Origin: Druceiella hillmani
Taxonomy: Eukaryota; Arthropoda; Insecta; Lepidoptera; Hepialidae
Direction: 5' to 3'
Assembly (NCBI GenBank): GCA_039881145.1
Contig: JAYKKI010000133.1
Location: 1,940,501 to 2,004,500, forward strand
Length of the DNA stretch: 64,000 bases
Both the position numbers and the translations under genes were made by a program. This document shows, piece by piece, positions 1 through 11,870 of this stretch. Position 1 is the first letter of the stretch; every line of letters starts with the position of its first letter. Below the pieces are notes generated by a model. That model was not told the origin of the DNA and searched no databases. It saw only the letters and a program-made list of their open reading frames with translations.

Positions 1-1149
1 ACGTAGATATATGAAAAAGACATAATGTTAAAGAAACGCCATACAATTTTTGTGTTGGCAACAATTGTAATGGAAAAAAATATTCCAGTGACAAAAAACA
101 ACCCTACAATAAATCATTCCGATGCTATCGACATTTAGGATTACGAGGGTGCTGATATAATCATGTTTATCTGCGTTGAATTGCCGTCATTCTTCGTGCT
201 GATATTTCAATTTTATTAAAAGAAACTGCTTTTCCAAGGTAGTGTAAATTTGTGTGCTGAGAAATATAACGGCAACGAATAATAAAAAAAACGATAGTGG
301 GGAGAGTAAGAGACAAATGGGTTTACGTGCGACGGAAGGTAGGCAAAGAGGGAAGGACGAAAAGCGGTGAAGGGAAGAAGTGTAAAATAGAAGAATGGAG
401 ATTTCTCTCATCAAAAATTCCTTGTTTCTACTACACGATTATTTATAAATGTTTGTACTCTTTCTCTTTAGATTATAGCCCCAATATCTATCGCAAATAC
501 GTAATTCAGCTTCGTTTTACCAACAGTATAGTCATCATGGTAAAGTTACTAGCCCAACAAAACATAATATTTAGGAACCTTAGAAAAGTTTTCTAAGCGC
601 TTTCGAATTTCCAACTGTGTAGTCATTAAAAATTTGCCATATCTTTCTGTCTAAAATACCCCAGAATTTGAAGATGCAATTTTTAATAAACGTGAGGCGC
701 TAGTAGAGATGAATTTGGTATAACAAAAAGACTAAATCACTCAGAGATTTATGGAAAAGTTGATACTCAGGGTTTCTTTAGAAAATATGAAGTACTAAGA
801 TTACCAATATAACTCATATGGTTTGCAGGCGGAAGTTCTAACAGGCAGGCTATATAACATGCAGACGACGACCGCAGGGGATGATTGGAATAATAAATGT
901 TATTAAATGGTGATTGCATATCAGATAACGCGAAATGGGATGCCCCTGTTAGTGTTCTGGTAAAGATCCCACGAAGCGGTTGAAGGAAAGATTTTTGGGG
1001 AATGCCTTTATTCAGCGGTTGAGGTCTTTCGGCTGATTTTGATTGATTTTCAGACAAAATTTAAAAAGACTTTCATTTTAACAGCACATTATACTGTAGT
1101 CAATTCCTGCCACGTACATCTTGTGGTAATTTTTGGTATTTCATTCAAA
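1..1149. other. AT-rich DNA, no supported gene
   Basis: No gene or known element is recognised. A purine-rich, G+C-richer patch lies at about 297-390, and another G+C-richer patch at about 815-1040. Both support open frames under 100 codons, which look like chance. The second patch could be an old transposon scrap, but no motif is clear. Confidence 0.5.
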
Positions 1150-1155
1150 ATATAC

Positions 1156-1242
<87 letters not shown>
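1150..1242. repeat. (AT)n-(TG)8 compound microsatellite
   Basis: An alternating AT tract with two ATAAATAT interruptions passes directly into eight TG units (1227-1242). The short Tyr/Ile-rich frames on both strands here are products of the repeat and not proteins. Confidence 0.95.
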
Positions 1243-1243
<1 letters not shown>

Positions 1244-3217
1244 TAGATATTTTACACACAACTGTACTGTAAACAGATCCATATTGTATATAAAGAACCA
1301 ACTTTATGCCCGTATCTTTGTTAGCGTAGATAATTTAGTACTACGTTGTTGATGTCTGATGTCATATTAAGACGATAATGTCTCAGTTTTATTAAAAAAA
1401 ATTTTCCAACATATGAATCGAATTAATATATAAATTTACTAAATAATTTTATAAATGACATATACAATCCAACAATGATACCTATCTCATTTCATTAGGT
1501 GAACTTTAGAAAATACAATGTCAAAAAAGTTCAACATATTAGGAGAAACAAAACATAAAGTTTCAGAACTATAACACTGAAATATGTGTTAAGTTTCGAC
1601 GAGGTAGTTCGCATTTTGAGACAAACATGAAGTACTATTCATAATTTATGAAATTTTTCATTACTACAAATTTTTATAAAAGTGTCATCTACTAACAAAA
1701 ACCCATGTAACCTAAATTATAAAATGTCTTTTAACACATACATAATTCTTGAAAATATATAAATAACCAGGGGCCAACCAAAGGGCCGTTTAAACTTTTA
1801 GTTTATATAGCCGTTTTGCTTTCTATTAAATCTAAAAGGATGTTTGACCCACAAAATGTACGTTGGACTAATAATTCCAAGTCGATACAGGGAGCTAAAT
1901 CCAATAGCTAAATGTGAACTAAATCGTTTACGAGTTAAATATAAATCACACGTGAATGGCAATGTGAGGTTTTATGGTCGAGATTTATTGAACATGGTTC
2001 ATTCACGCCCCATTGGCTGTGCATTTAATTTCGTTTTTATACTACTTTATTTGCCATAAATAGTTGATAAAGTAGTTGTAAATGTAAAAATAAATGTTTT
2101 TACAATTTATAAGTATGGAACAGTATTTCTCATAATTATTGATGCATTGCATTTAAGTGAAAAATGAGTTGCCTAAAGATTGTCTATTCACTTCTCTTGG
2201 ACTAAATTGATGATTAATAATTTCCCCTTTAAGAAACATCTTAAAATGGATTTTATTTTACCATTGACTCCCGTATTTTGGACAGTTGTGACTAATTTCA
2301 AGGGCAATTTTAGTGGAAGTGTTAATTTCAAATGCCATTCCAAATCTAAACATTCCAATCGTGCTCTTATCGTGTGGTGCTACCATGTCATCCTTTTAGT
2401 TCCTTATTTACTTGGGGTTCCTTACTATGAAAGGAAAAATAAAACCTTTATAAAACTACTCAAGTATCTCTCGGTCAATCACAGTCGTTTTTCTCAAAAA
2501 ACTATTAACGTGAAACTTGAAATTTCGTATAGAAATATTCAATATTAACCCTCATATATCTCAGTTGCAAAGTCTTCTAAAAATAATTTTCGGAAAAGTT
2601 TTTATAACAGACAGATAAACATTGTCGCGGAACATTATTTGTTTTGCTTTTATAATTTTAACACGGAACATGAAAAAGAAGTGAAGAATGGTTTAAATAT
2701 AAATCCCAATGTTTTTCCACATTGTAATATCAATGTGTTGTATATTAATCCTAATAAAAAAAATATACTCTATATGCATGAAAGGTATATGCATGAAAGT
2801 TCTCAAAAAAGAACACTCTTTGTGAAAAATGTAAGATGAAGTTGTTGTTATGTTAAAGGCAAATATGTGAATGAAGATCCTTAAAAAATGTATAGATAAG
2901 ATCAGAAAATGATGAGATATATAAGTTCTTACTAACAAGCTAGAACTACAATTAAGTAGGTCATGAATATCAATCTCTGTCTGATTTGGTAAATTTTAGT
3001 GTCCTAGAATTTTTGCATTGCCTGGAAAGAAAATTTCATGCTTCCTTATCTGCTAAGCCAGAAACACTATCTCTCGATAACACATTTGACTGTAGCTTGT
3101 CTTGCGTTTGCTTTCTGGAAGGGTTAAGGGATTTAATTAGATACCAATATTGCATACCAGATATATAAATCAATTATTACAGCAAATAAGAAAATCTTAA
3201 CTAACAAAATTTTTTCT
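1243..3217. other. AT-rich DNA, no supported gene
   Basis: Nothing is recognised on either strand. The longest open frame of the window (about 122 codons, + strand, 2180-2548) lies here. It opens on a TTG codon, has no recognisable domain and ordinary AT-rich codons. At this base composition one such frame is expected by chance, so it is not called as a gene. Confidence 0.5.
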
Positions 3218-3528
3218 TCTCATCTCACCCACAAGGAACTTGAACTCGCCATCCAACGCCTTGTTACGAATATTTCTCCAGGACCTAATTTCAATTAAAT
3301 TTTATAACTTTTTTCATTTTCAGTTTTTCCTCTTAAAAGGTTTTTATATATTTTGTTTTTTTTAACACTTAATGAAATATACCTTGTCGCAGTCAACTCC
3401 TGACTCCTCTTATCATAGGTTTATTAGACAATGATAATACTTTTGTCACATCGTCGACTTCCCCCGAAGAGCTCGAAGCAAAAAGTAAGAACTTTTATTG
3501 CCGCGAGACGCGACATATGGCACTTTAA
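3218..3528 (+). pseudogene. Decayed non-LTR retrotransposon (LINE) reverse-transcriptase fragment
   Basis: Two + strand reading segments resemble consecutive parts of a LINE polymerase. The first (3218-3298) contains THKELELAIQRL followed by SPGPN. This matches the conserved block just before the RT domain (T..EL..AI..L....SPGPD), and it ends in a stop. The second (3376-3528, 50 codons) contains IPCRSQLLTPLI then LLDND and SPEELEAKS. These resemble the RT block VPQGS.L.PLLF...ND and the sequence after the YADD box. The catalytic Asp pair is not intact, and the roughly 75 bp between the segments is AT-rich, too short and carries stops, so most of the RT is deleted. The family resemblance is from memory. 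The clade is probably Jockey/I-like, but this is inference. A two-exon cellular gene was considered because AAAAAGTAAGA at 3479-3489 is donor-like and TTACAG at 3656-3661 is acceptor-like. Confidence 0.45.
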
Positions 3529-5044
3529 TTGTCGCTTATGTTATTAGTGGTGAGGATAAACGACGTGCTACGATGCGAATATATAAGCAAGATACGAATT
3601 ATAGGTCTATATACAATATGCATTACTCACCTCCTTTTTTGTTTTTTTTTTCAAATTACAGTACAGTGCAAAAACAAAATATCCTGAAAACGGTCGTCGG
3701 AGTTTTATAAAGAAAGTATCTAAGATTGGATGTAAATAAGATTTATCCTAAATTTAATTGCATTCATTTTTTTACACTATTACGTAGATTATTACAATAT
3801 TTGTATAAATTTATGTCAATCTATAATCGGCTCTAATTTTAATCGATACAAGCATTCTAATTAAACATTAGTCGCATAACCGCACATTCTCTAAGTGTTG
3901 CACTTAATTTTAATAATCGCCAACAATAAAAAATATGTACCTGTAAAAGTGATATTCGTACGTTTCATACTCAGGACATTTCTTGTAACGTAGTTTAGGT
4001 CTATAGTTACAAGGATGCCCGTCTCTTTCGCGCCCAGAACTTTTCGTATTTTTTATATCACTTAATATTGTTACCATTTTATAACTATTAAAAAGTAAAG
4101 TAAGTAAAGTTAGTTTTTTCATAAATATCATTTTAAACTAAAGTTTTTTCATTTTTTTTGTTATATACGTTATGGATATTATTATATGCTTTCGGGAATG
4201 AGCGTGAAATTATATTGGCTTCGACGAATAATTTCTTCCCAACAAAATTAACTGTTGACTAGCGATTACTCCTAATGGCTGCTGTAAGCATCTGATTCTG
4301 AGTTGTTTGCATGGTATTTAACAACTTGAAAGTATAGGTATGACAAACCTAATATTGTGTGCATACTTTATACAGTTTTATTTTTATTCACGAGGATAAT
4401 AAATTAAATGTTAATGATTTGTTTCAAATGAGTTTAAGTTTACGTCATATTTTTACCCAAAAATTAACTCATTATTGCCCAACTTGATCGCATAATAAGA
4501 TAATGAAGGATAATATTAGTATTGATAGGTAAATATAAATGATATCCGCAGTAACTGTCAACATAAAAAATAAACCTATTAAATACTAATGGAACTCTCT
4601 CTATGAAGGTCCAATTGACATTCACGTATGTATGTAAGAAATTGAACAGGATCGTATATAAAAGTGAGGAACACTGTTTATAAGACTGTCTAGGTAAAAT
4701 TCTGGATGAAATATTTTGGAATTCCTAAAATTTGTTCTTTAAATTCTTATCGCGTACAGCACTTGAAATGAAAAGAAAATACAAGTACTTTGTTCTCAAT
4801 AGTTCATATACGAATATTTTCTAGTACTAACGACACATTTTAAAATGCTTTCTCCTTAAACCAAATTTCGTATTTCCTTTCCAGAGAAAAATTATTTCTC
4901 CCTTAGAAATTCCATGCTTTTATATTGATGTTCCCATACTAATAAACATCAGCAAAATTAATTATAATGAAGGTTAATTATATCTATCATTTCATATTTA
5001 GCTGCATCTTAAAATATATTCTTTCGATATTTGGAACCATAAGC
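3529..5044. other. AT-rich DNA, no supported gene
   Basis: A + strand frame at 3498-3710 has somewhat G+C-richer codons in its first 40 residues but no known motif. It may be an extension of the LINE remnant. A good splice-acceptor-like site (long T run then TTACAG, ending 3661) follows. No gene is recognised in the rest. Confidence 0.4.
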
Positions 5045-5125
5045 TTAGCAGAGATCGAACCACCAACCTGGGGATTTCGCTTATTGACTTTTTATTTGTC
5101 GTGATAGAGACCATAGTAACACTAC
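5045..5125 (-). repeat. tRNA-like / SINE fragment
   Basis: Read on the - strand, GGTTCGATCTC (complement of 5051-5061) matches 9 of 11 positions of the RNA polymerase III B-box. About 45 bases upstream, TGGTCTCTATCA is a weak A-box candidate. No full cloverleaf is apparent, so this is more likely a SINE head or tRNA pseudogene than a working tRNA. Confidence 0.25.
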
Positions 5126-5179
5126 AATATTCTACGTTATAGGTAGATATAGATTACTTACAATATTATGTCTATCTAT

Positions 5180-5305
5180 TACAATTAAAAAGATACAGCT
5201 CTGTAACAGGCGGACGGACCAACGACAAACGGACAAGCAGACCGCTGATGCTTAGAAATACGGTCTCGTTTGCACTCTTTGTGTAAAGAACTCTAAAAAA
5301 CTGAA
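5180..5305 (-). repeat. Interspersed 'gggttccgtac' repeat, degenerate copy
   Basis: The complement carries the features I recall for a common insect interspersed repeat: a degenerate 'tagggttccgtac' head, then a 'gtctgtccgtc'-type pyrimidine ladder. On the + strand this is seen as ggacggaccaac, acggacaagcagac and a decayed tail ending in ctctaaaaaact. It is the best-preserved copy in the window and has no coding capacity. Confidence 0.5.
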
Positions 5306-5475
5306 GAAATATATGTCTATCGTTTTTTAATATTACAACATTTAAATTATTTTTAGAATGTGCATAAAATATCGCACCAAATTAATTGATAAGTCCACAT
5401 TTTCAGATTAAAGTTACATGGCTGAATTCTTAGGAAAATTTCATGCGCCCCTTTTTAATTCTTTATCAATTCACT

Positions 5476-5712
5476 TCGGATCTCAGTCCAAGTGCTTACC
5501 AGTTCTAATGATTTCTACTATCTTGTTTCCCTCGTATTTCACATCGATCATCGGATCTCAGTCCGACTGCTTACCAGTTCTAATGATTTCCATCATCTCA
5601 TTCTTCTTCCATTTCACATCGAATTTTCGGATCTCAGTCTGAGTGCTCACCAATTATAATTTTCACCGTTCGTTCTTCTCGTATTGCCCATCAAATCTTC
5701 GGTTTTCAGTTC
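5476..5712 (+). repeat. Tandem array, about 75-bp unit, 3+ copies
   Basis: Units starting TCGGATCTCAGTC begin at 5476, 5551 and 5627. A fourth, degenerate start (TCGGTTTTCAGTT) lies at 5699, giving periods of 75, 76 and 72 bp. Each unit contains GTGCTTACCAGTTCTAATG or a variant. An open frame of about 75 codons (5418-5642) crosses the array and repeats an SQSxxLPVLMIS peptide. Because the periods are not all multiples of three and no start context is evident, coding is doubtful. It looks like a minisatellite. Confidence 0.85.
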
Positions 5713-6429
5713 GAGCGCATACCGATGAATTGGTAAGACCCGTGTAAATACCCGTGTAAAGATCCCAGTAAATACACTGGTCATTAAGTGAAGTTAGTCT
5801 TTATATGAATATGTTTAAGCATAATCTCTGACTGGCTTTGTGAATTGACGAACGGTTTAAATAACTCGTTTAAAATCAATTAATCTGTAGCCGAATGAGG
5901 CCAGAATTTTTGTAAAGAATTTAAAGCACTGTTAAAAAAGCTGACAATTGCTCTAAATATTAGTTCTTACTAATAAAGCTTATTTAGATACATGGCAATA
6001 AAATTGTTAAACATTATTTAGCTGCAAAATTTATTATACTAAAAATAATTAGGATTTCTTTCGTATAAGAAATCAAGATTGCAACAAAATAACGACCCTT
6101 AACAAATCACACTCATGAGAATATTTCCTTCCACGTTTGAAAAGATATCGGTTTATGTGGTGGTGAAAAACTTAAAGTAAGTTTAAACCCCATAATGAAT
6201 CGGCTTGACGTATTTAATTTCTCTTAATATTACTTGCACTTTGAGTGAAACCATGAATTGATCGTCAACTGTGTGTGAATCAATGGTATATTGGTTATTT
6301 TATCAATTTAATTTCTTCACTGTCATCTCCCCTAATAAATTACTCCCGCAAATCTCCCCTTCTCATGAACTTGAGAATTAAGATTCTTTTTATTTTACTA
6401 CCTGTTAGTTTGTGTCATTACCAACCCTA

Positions 6430-6482
6430 ATTCAACCCTACATGCCGCACGCTTCAACACATATTCAACCCTACATGCCGCA
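6430..6482. repeat. Exact 20-bp direct repeat
   Basis: ATTCAACCCTACATGCCGCA occurs at 6430-6449 and again at 6463-6482, 33 bp apart. No element boundaries are recognised around it. Confidence 0.85.
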
Positions 6483-7254
6483 TGGCCATTAAGATTGTCA
6501 AAACCGACAAAAAAATGGCTGGCAAGATAGTGAGTTAATTTGAAAATGTTCTCTTTTTCTAATTTTGGAAATAACTTCGAAAATAATTCAACAAATTTAG
6601 AAGAAAACCGACCTATACAGCTTTTTTCGGTACAAAGATCATTTCTCAATTGCATTGATAAAAAAAATTCATCGCGAATTTTTATGGTTTTTGGCTTCGA
6701 TTGACCGGGATAAATCGTATGACTAATATCGTATGACTATTCACATGATGAGAACGCAATAACAAAACTATTTTAAGGTCAACATATGAATCGTTTCCGA
6801 TGTGTAAAAGCACAATTTTTTTTAAATAGACCATTGCGTCGCATAGTTGTTTAAAAGTACTTAATATACAAGAGTTTAGGTAATTTTTTTTTCCATTTTC
6901 ACTTATTGAAAAAAATTAATCTGACATATTTAATACAACGCCCAAAAACTCATGTGATCATATTTAAATTTATTAACAAGCACAATAATATTATGTTATC
7001 ACCATCTCTACCTAGCTGCAGTATTACTGTACAAAAATTATTTTTAATTTTTTTTCCAATTTTTATATATTTTTTCTTTTTTTAGTTTTTTGGTCATTAA
7101 AGTACTTTTCTTTACACACTAAATAGAGTAACTTAAATATTGAATATATCAGGATTAGGTACATGTATTGTATAATGTCTATTATGTTATGCATAGCTTA
7201 GAAACTACACGACTATTTCAGCCTTTTGGACCTTTTATACCTTAAGAACTGTTC

Positions 7255-7350
7255 GGTTGTTTTTAGGGTTCCGTACTTCAAAAATAAAAATGGAGTACTT
7301 TTAACATCATACGGATCTATCTTCCTGTCCATCTATCAGGGTTGACATTC
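7255..7350 (+). repeat. Interspersed 'gggttccgtac' repeat, degenerate copy
   Basis: TTTTAGGGTTCCGTACTTCA begins at about 7261. It is followed by an A-rich stretch and a ladder reading cttcctgtccatctatcag. This is the expected order for the interspersed insect repeat also seen near 5.2, 26.9, 36.1 and 58 kb. It is non-coding. Confidence 0.55.
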
Positions 7351-7976
7351 TCAGAATTATGTGGTCTAGCTTCTACTAGATATATGGTATAGTAATAAAT
7401 CTTATTAACTCATCGGACTTTCATAATTTTACTTTTAAATATAGTCATCTGACTTTTCAAAAATATTCACATAAAAATTAAAGAAAAAATAGGGCATCTA
7501 ATCAAAATTTTTCGTAAAAATTGCATGTACAATATAAGATATCATTTGTAAAGTTTTATAAAGAGGAATATTTCCATATTTCTTTATTTTAAATTACATG
7601 TTTAAAAAAGTATTTTAAAAACATTTTCGAAATGACTGAAGCTGTTGTGAACAACAGGTTTGGTAAAGTGTATGTGAGTAGAAGGTAATAGAAAAATTAT
7701 GGCTATTATCCTAGATCTATTTTTTTAGATATACACTAGGTTTTTATTTTTTTAGATCTATTTTTTTAGATATACACGTCAATGGAAGGTATGATAGGTA
7801 ATGCATTTAAGTTGTGAACAATCAATATTTTTAAATAGGTAAATAGAAATATTAAACTTCCTTAATCGTTTATAAGTGCTTAAAGGTACACTAAAGCCCT
7901 CGGAATATCGTACTCATTCAATTTATGTAGTTAATATCTTATTTAAGTAGTTTAAAAAAACCTAATAATATACTAA
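7351..7976. other. AT-rich DNA with a short direct repeat
   Basis: No gene is seen. An exact 25-bp sequence, TAGATCTATTTTTTTAGATA followed by TACAC, occurs at 7712-7736 and 7753-7777, a 41-bp spaced duplication. Confidence 0.6.
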
Positions 7977-8135
7977 TTGAGTTTTTCTTACAGATTACAG
8001 TGAGAAAACTTTTTCCAAATAGATATACTTAACACAAGAGGACTGAGCTATGAAAGTACACATCTGCTATAATTTTCACTATCTACACTGTATTTGGAAG
8101 AAGTTTTCTGACTATAGTGTGTAAGAAATACTCAA
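7977..8135. mobile_element. MITE-like element with ~45-bp terminal inverted repeats
   Basis: The left end TTGAGTTTTTCTTACAGATT (7977 on) is mirrored by the right end, which finishes GTAAGAAATACTCAA at 8135. The arms pair over about 45 bp with several mismatches, down to TTCCAAATA / TATTTGGAA. The 159-bp body has no coding capacity. This is the architecture of a non-autonomous DNA transposon. No clear target-site duplication is visible, because an adjacent second copy abuts it. Confidence 0.7.
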
Positions 8136-8143
8136 TATATTTA

Positions 8144-8258
8144 TTGAGTATTTCTTACAGATTACAGTGAGAAAACTTCTTCCAAATAGATGTACTTAAC
8201 ACAAGAGGACTGAGCTATGAAATTATACATCTGCTATAATTTTCACTGCATCTGTAAA
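8144..8258. mobile_element. Second, truncated copy of the adjacent MITE
   Basis: It starts TTGAGTATTTCTTACAGATT and follows the first element in direct orientation, offset 167 bp. Similarity holds through ACAAGAGGACTGAGCTATGA and the 'catctgctataattttcact' block, then stops near 8258 without the right terminal repeat. The short sequence between the copies (tatatttat) and the facing ends form a small palindrome. Confidence 0.7.
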
Positions 8259-8395
8259 TATTATGACATGCGTTTTATGAACGACCTATTCCCATGTACC
8301 GCTGAAATTAAACTAACATTTAATATCATTGGTTCGTTAGTTAATTCATACCACGTTTTTAAAAGTTACCTTGATGATATCTCAGTAAAAAATAA

Positions 8396-8672
8396 ATATT
8401 GAATATATTTGGCGTTAATTTTTGTAGAAATGCATTATTCACAATTAAATGAAACTACGTGATGTTTCTTTAAGTTCTTTACCACGATCTAAGTTTCGTT
8501 GTTTTAAAACGTCTTCAGGTTGGCTATTAGTAAAGATATATTTGCTAATCAAATCTTTGCTAATAGCCCACCTGAAGACGTTGTAATACAACGAAACCTA
8601 GGTTGTGGTAAAGAACTTAAAGAAAGTGGAAATAATACTACATCACGTAGTTTCATTTAATTTTAAACAATA
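8396..8672. mobile_element. Foldback/MITE element, two-arm copy (family FB-1, copy A)
   Basis: The left arm (about 8396-8536) and right arm (about 8551-8662) are inverted copies around a short loop. The matches include AATTAAATGAAACTACGTGA with its complement ending at about 8662, and TCTTTAAGTTCTTTACCAC with GTGGTAAAGAACTTAAAGA. The left arm lacks a short segment ('tagtattatttctactttc') that is present in the right arm and in other copies. The outer edge starts ATTGAATATATTTGGCGTTA. Single-arm relatives lie at 15346, 39716 and 56258. It is non-coding. Confidence 0.8.
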
Positions 8673-11600
8673 AATAATTAAGCCCTTTGGGAATCCATAT
8701 TAACTTCATCTCACAGTCGCTTAATTATATTAAACCATTTCTAATACAAAACAAACTTCTAACTTTATCAACAGGATTTAGCATAAACTGTATTCATGCT
8801 GAGTTAAAATAAGCCCAATGTTAATTCTTAACGATCCACTCTAAGATAAACAACCAAAAGAGAACCCTCTCTTTAATTAAAACAGCTGGATGGAAGAATC
8901 TTGCAAATTCCATTGAGTAATACCCATGCCACAATAATTATTTGGAACGGTCTACTGTTCTTTAAAAAATAGTATTTTTTATTGAATCAGTATTTTGCAT
9001 CGAATATAAAGAGAAGATTTGGTGATTTATTTATTTATAAGAAAAAATCAATATTTCATTGTTGTGCAAAAATTATTAAAGCTGTCAAAATTAGAAAAAA
9101 ATATTTAAATCCAGTCAGTTAAATCCTCCGTGCGAAGTGCCTTTCTTGTCAATTATTTTTTGGAAACTATGACATAGTTAACTTACTTTTAATTTTTTTA
9201 TCTAAAAATAAGTGTAATTAATTCGGCACTGATTAAATCGCTTTGATGAATATTATTAACATTTTGTGGTTTAACTTTTTAGGAACTTTGCTACAACACT
9301 GGTTTTCTCGCCATGTCAATAAATTTTTTCTTTATTTTATAAAGCAATATGATCAGTTAATTTTGTGGCATGTTCCGATGATATACTTTTATTTTCAGTG
9401 ATTGCGTTATGTCTGAAAACCTTTTCATTATCATTATGGTTTCTATTAATCTTTATCGCGATATGGAACTTACATCACATGTTTTCTTTAAAATTTCACT
9501 AAGTCTATAAGTTAGAGATAATGGTCTGACGTGACCATTATCTCTATCTCTTTCTTTATTTTTCCCTTTAACTTTACAACCATTTAAAACTTTTTTGGAT
9601 TACTTATTAATAAAATATAGCTGGATCTGCTGGTAACAAATTTAAGAAAATCTATTTTAAGCTTCGAATTTAGAGTAATAGATGCAATTGTATATTTTTG
9701 TTTTTGCGATTTAGGCGTTATTCGAAAGAAACACTACATTAAGAAACCCCTGTTTCTTTCTAGCTTGTATGGGTCATGTTTCAATTTAATACTGGAAAGT
9801 CGAGAAAACTTGGGTTCAACATTTTTCATATTTTATTGTCGGTGCGAACTTTTTTGTTATTAAGTAGACAAAATTCTCTCAACAATTTTGTAAAATTATA
9901 TTAGAAAATATGACATCAGTATGACCTGTGGATACTAAAATGACATATTTATTAAAATTTTGAAGTAATATCAACACACTAAAACTTTCATGTGACATGA
10001 GATAATAAAGTTTTGAAGTGAAAATTACATTGAAAATATTTCATTGTTCGTACAAGAAGTTAACATCCAAAAGTGCGAAAAGATTTTTTGATCTCGTTTA
10101 CATTTAGGTTTATTTGAGCAAAACAAACATTATGTCATTGATTTAAGTAAATTCTCGTAATGAAAATTTTGCAATCATAGAAAAATCTTGAATTCCTTCG
10201 TCGACCAGGAAAATTCGAAATTTCTAAATGTAGAGCGATTACAGTAATACGTGAAGCAATCAAAAAATCCATCTCTGATAATAGCTGTATCGATTTAATA
10301 GTAACTGACTTCTTCCTAACTGATTCACAATTACTGAGCACTGAAAAAATTAACTTAAGCTAGATATTTCAATTATCAATTTAAATATGTGTGTGCAGGC
10401 TTATTTCAATTGGATATAATTCCGTAAATATTTCTTTTAAATAAATTTGCTATATTTCAAAGAATTTCTTGAAGACTTTTTAAATGCGTACCAAAAATAT
10501 TGCTCAATCGGAAATTAAGTTAACAATTCCCTTTTTTTAAGTTTTTCAAGTTTTCTAAGAAAATGGAATTAATAATAAAAAGAGATGAGTTAAAAATTAC
10601 TTTTAAAATTTATACAATAAAATTTATGATTTAACTAGGTATGATATACCTCACTATATAACTTTTTTTTAATTGCTATCGCTGATATACCTTAAATTAA
10701 ATAAAAAAATTACGGTTACAGTTGAAACGATAACTACCATTTCGATTATGAAACGTTGTCTCATATATTGCAGATAAAATATATAAATATCTAATAGTTT
10801 CTCAATAGTGTTTAAGAAATATTTATAATTTCTCTAGCGTTCTGCTATATGTATAAGAAATATCCAAATACAAATTAATCTCGAAAGATTTTTGTTTTGT
10901 ATCATTGCGCAAACAAATAGACACTTCAAAGCATATGTAAAGCCCGCAGCAATCGCGCGTTATAAGAATGCAATCTCTGGATCCACAGTGCTTGCTTATT
11001 TAAACCTTGCAATGTAAAATTGTAATAACTTAGTAAATATTAAAAACACCATTGAAACTAATCTAATATTTTTTAAACATTATACTATCAGGAATTCGTG
11101 TAAATTGTTACTTCTAAGTATCATTTTGATTGTAATTTATGTTTAATAAAAAATATTATTTCGGCCAAAAAAATATATTGGAAATTGCAATACTGATTAT
11201 TCTTTGTATTTTGTACTTTTAAGATAAGGCGACAACTATTTTTATGTTATTTTATATTAATATAGTACATAGATTTGAAACCACATGCAACGACTTTTAA
11301 AAACGACCTCAATAAAAATAAAAAGCTCTTTCAAAAATACACACTCATACAACGATTTTAAGAAAACTTCCATTATATTCCAGGAACCAATATAACCGTA
11401 AATATTGCGGCATTCATTTCTCAGTCCTGTTTAATATTATAAATCTACATCGAGAATATATACTACATTACCTTCGATATAAGTTAAGATTTTAGTACCT
11501 CTATAAAACTTCATATCTCGATTAAATTTTTATTGATATAAATGTTAGTAGATATTTTCAAAATCATGAAACATATTTCTATGAGAACTCGTCAAAACTT

Positions 11601-11734
11601 AAACTGCAGACTTAAAAAAAATTCCCAGTATTATTTGTATGACTATTACAATTAAAAAACCGATAAACTTTGCGAAACACTTAATTTGTAATGACAGTAC
11701 CTCTGTCACTTAGCGGTCTCATATATTATGTAAC
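8673..11734. other. AT-rich DNA, no supported gene
   Basis: No gene is recognised. A perfect short hairpin lies at 9514-9545: arms AGAGATAATGGTC and GACCATTATCTCT around TGACGT. A G+C-richer patch at about 10935-10990 (cccgcagcaatcgcgcgtt) stands out from the background. Open frames near 10135-10341 are under 70 codons with no known motif. Confidence 0.5.
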
Positions 11735-11870
11735 AGCTTACACTTCCTGCTTCTCCCTCGCCGCGAATCCCAACGGAGAACTTTCATCATTTTAATTAAT
11801 TATAAGCACGACGTCCGGTGCGCCGCCAGGCGCGCTAAGATCCATTTATCCGCGAATACGACAGTTTGAT
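11735..11870. promoter_or_regulatory. G+C-richer island with homeodomain-type core
   Basis: This interval contrasts with its flanks. It holds cttctccctcgccgcgaatc, then TTTTAATTAATTATAAGCAC (overlapping TAATTA cores), then gacgtccggtgcgccgccag and a cgcgctaagatcc stretch. No open frame fits it well. It has the composition of a conserved non-coding element such as an enhancer or distal promoter. That function is inference, because conservation cannot be tested here. Confidence 0.35.

Noticed and set aside
2180..2548. Longest open frame (122 codons, + strand)
   Set aside because: No motif, TTG start, AT-driven codons. At roughly 70% A+T about one such frame is expected by chance in 64 kb on six frames.
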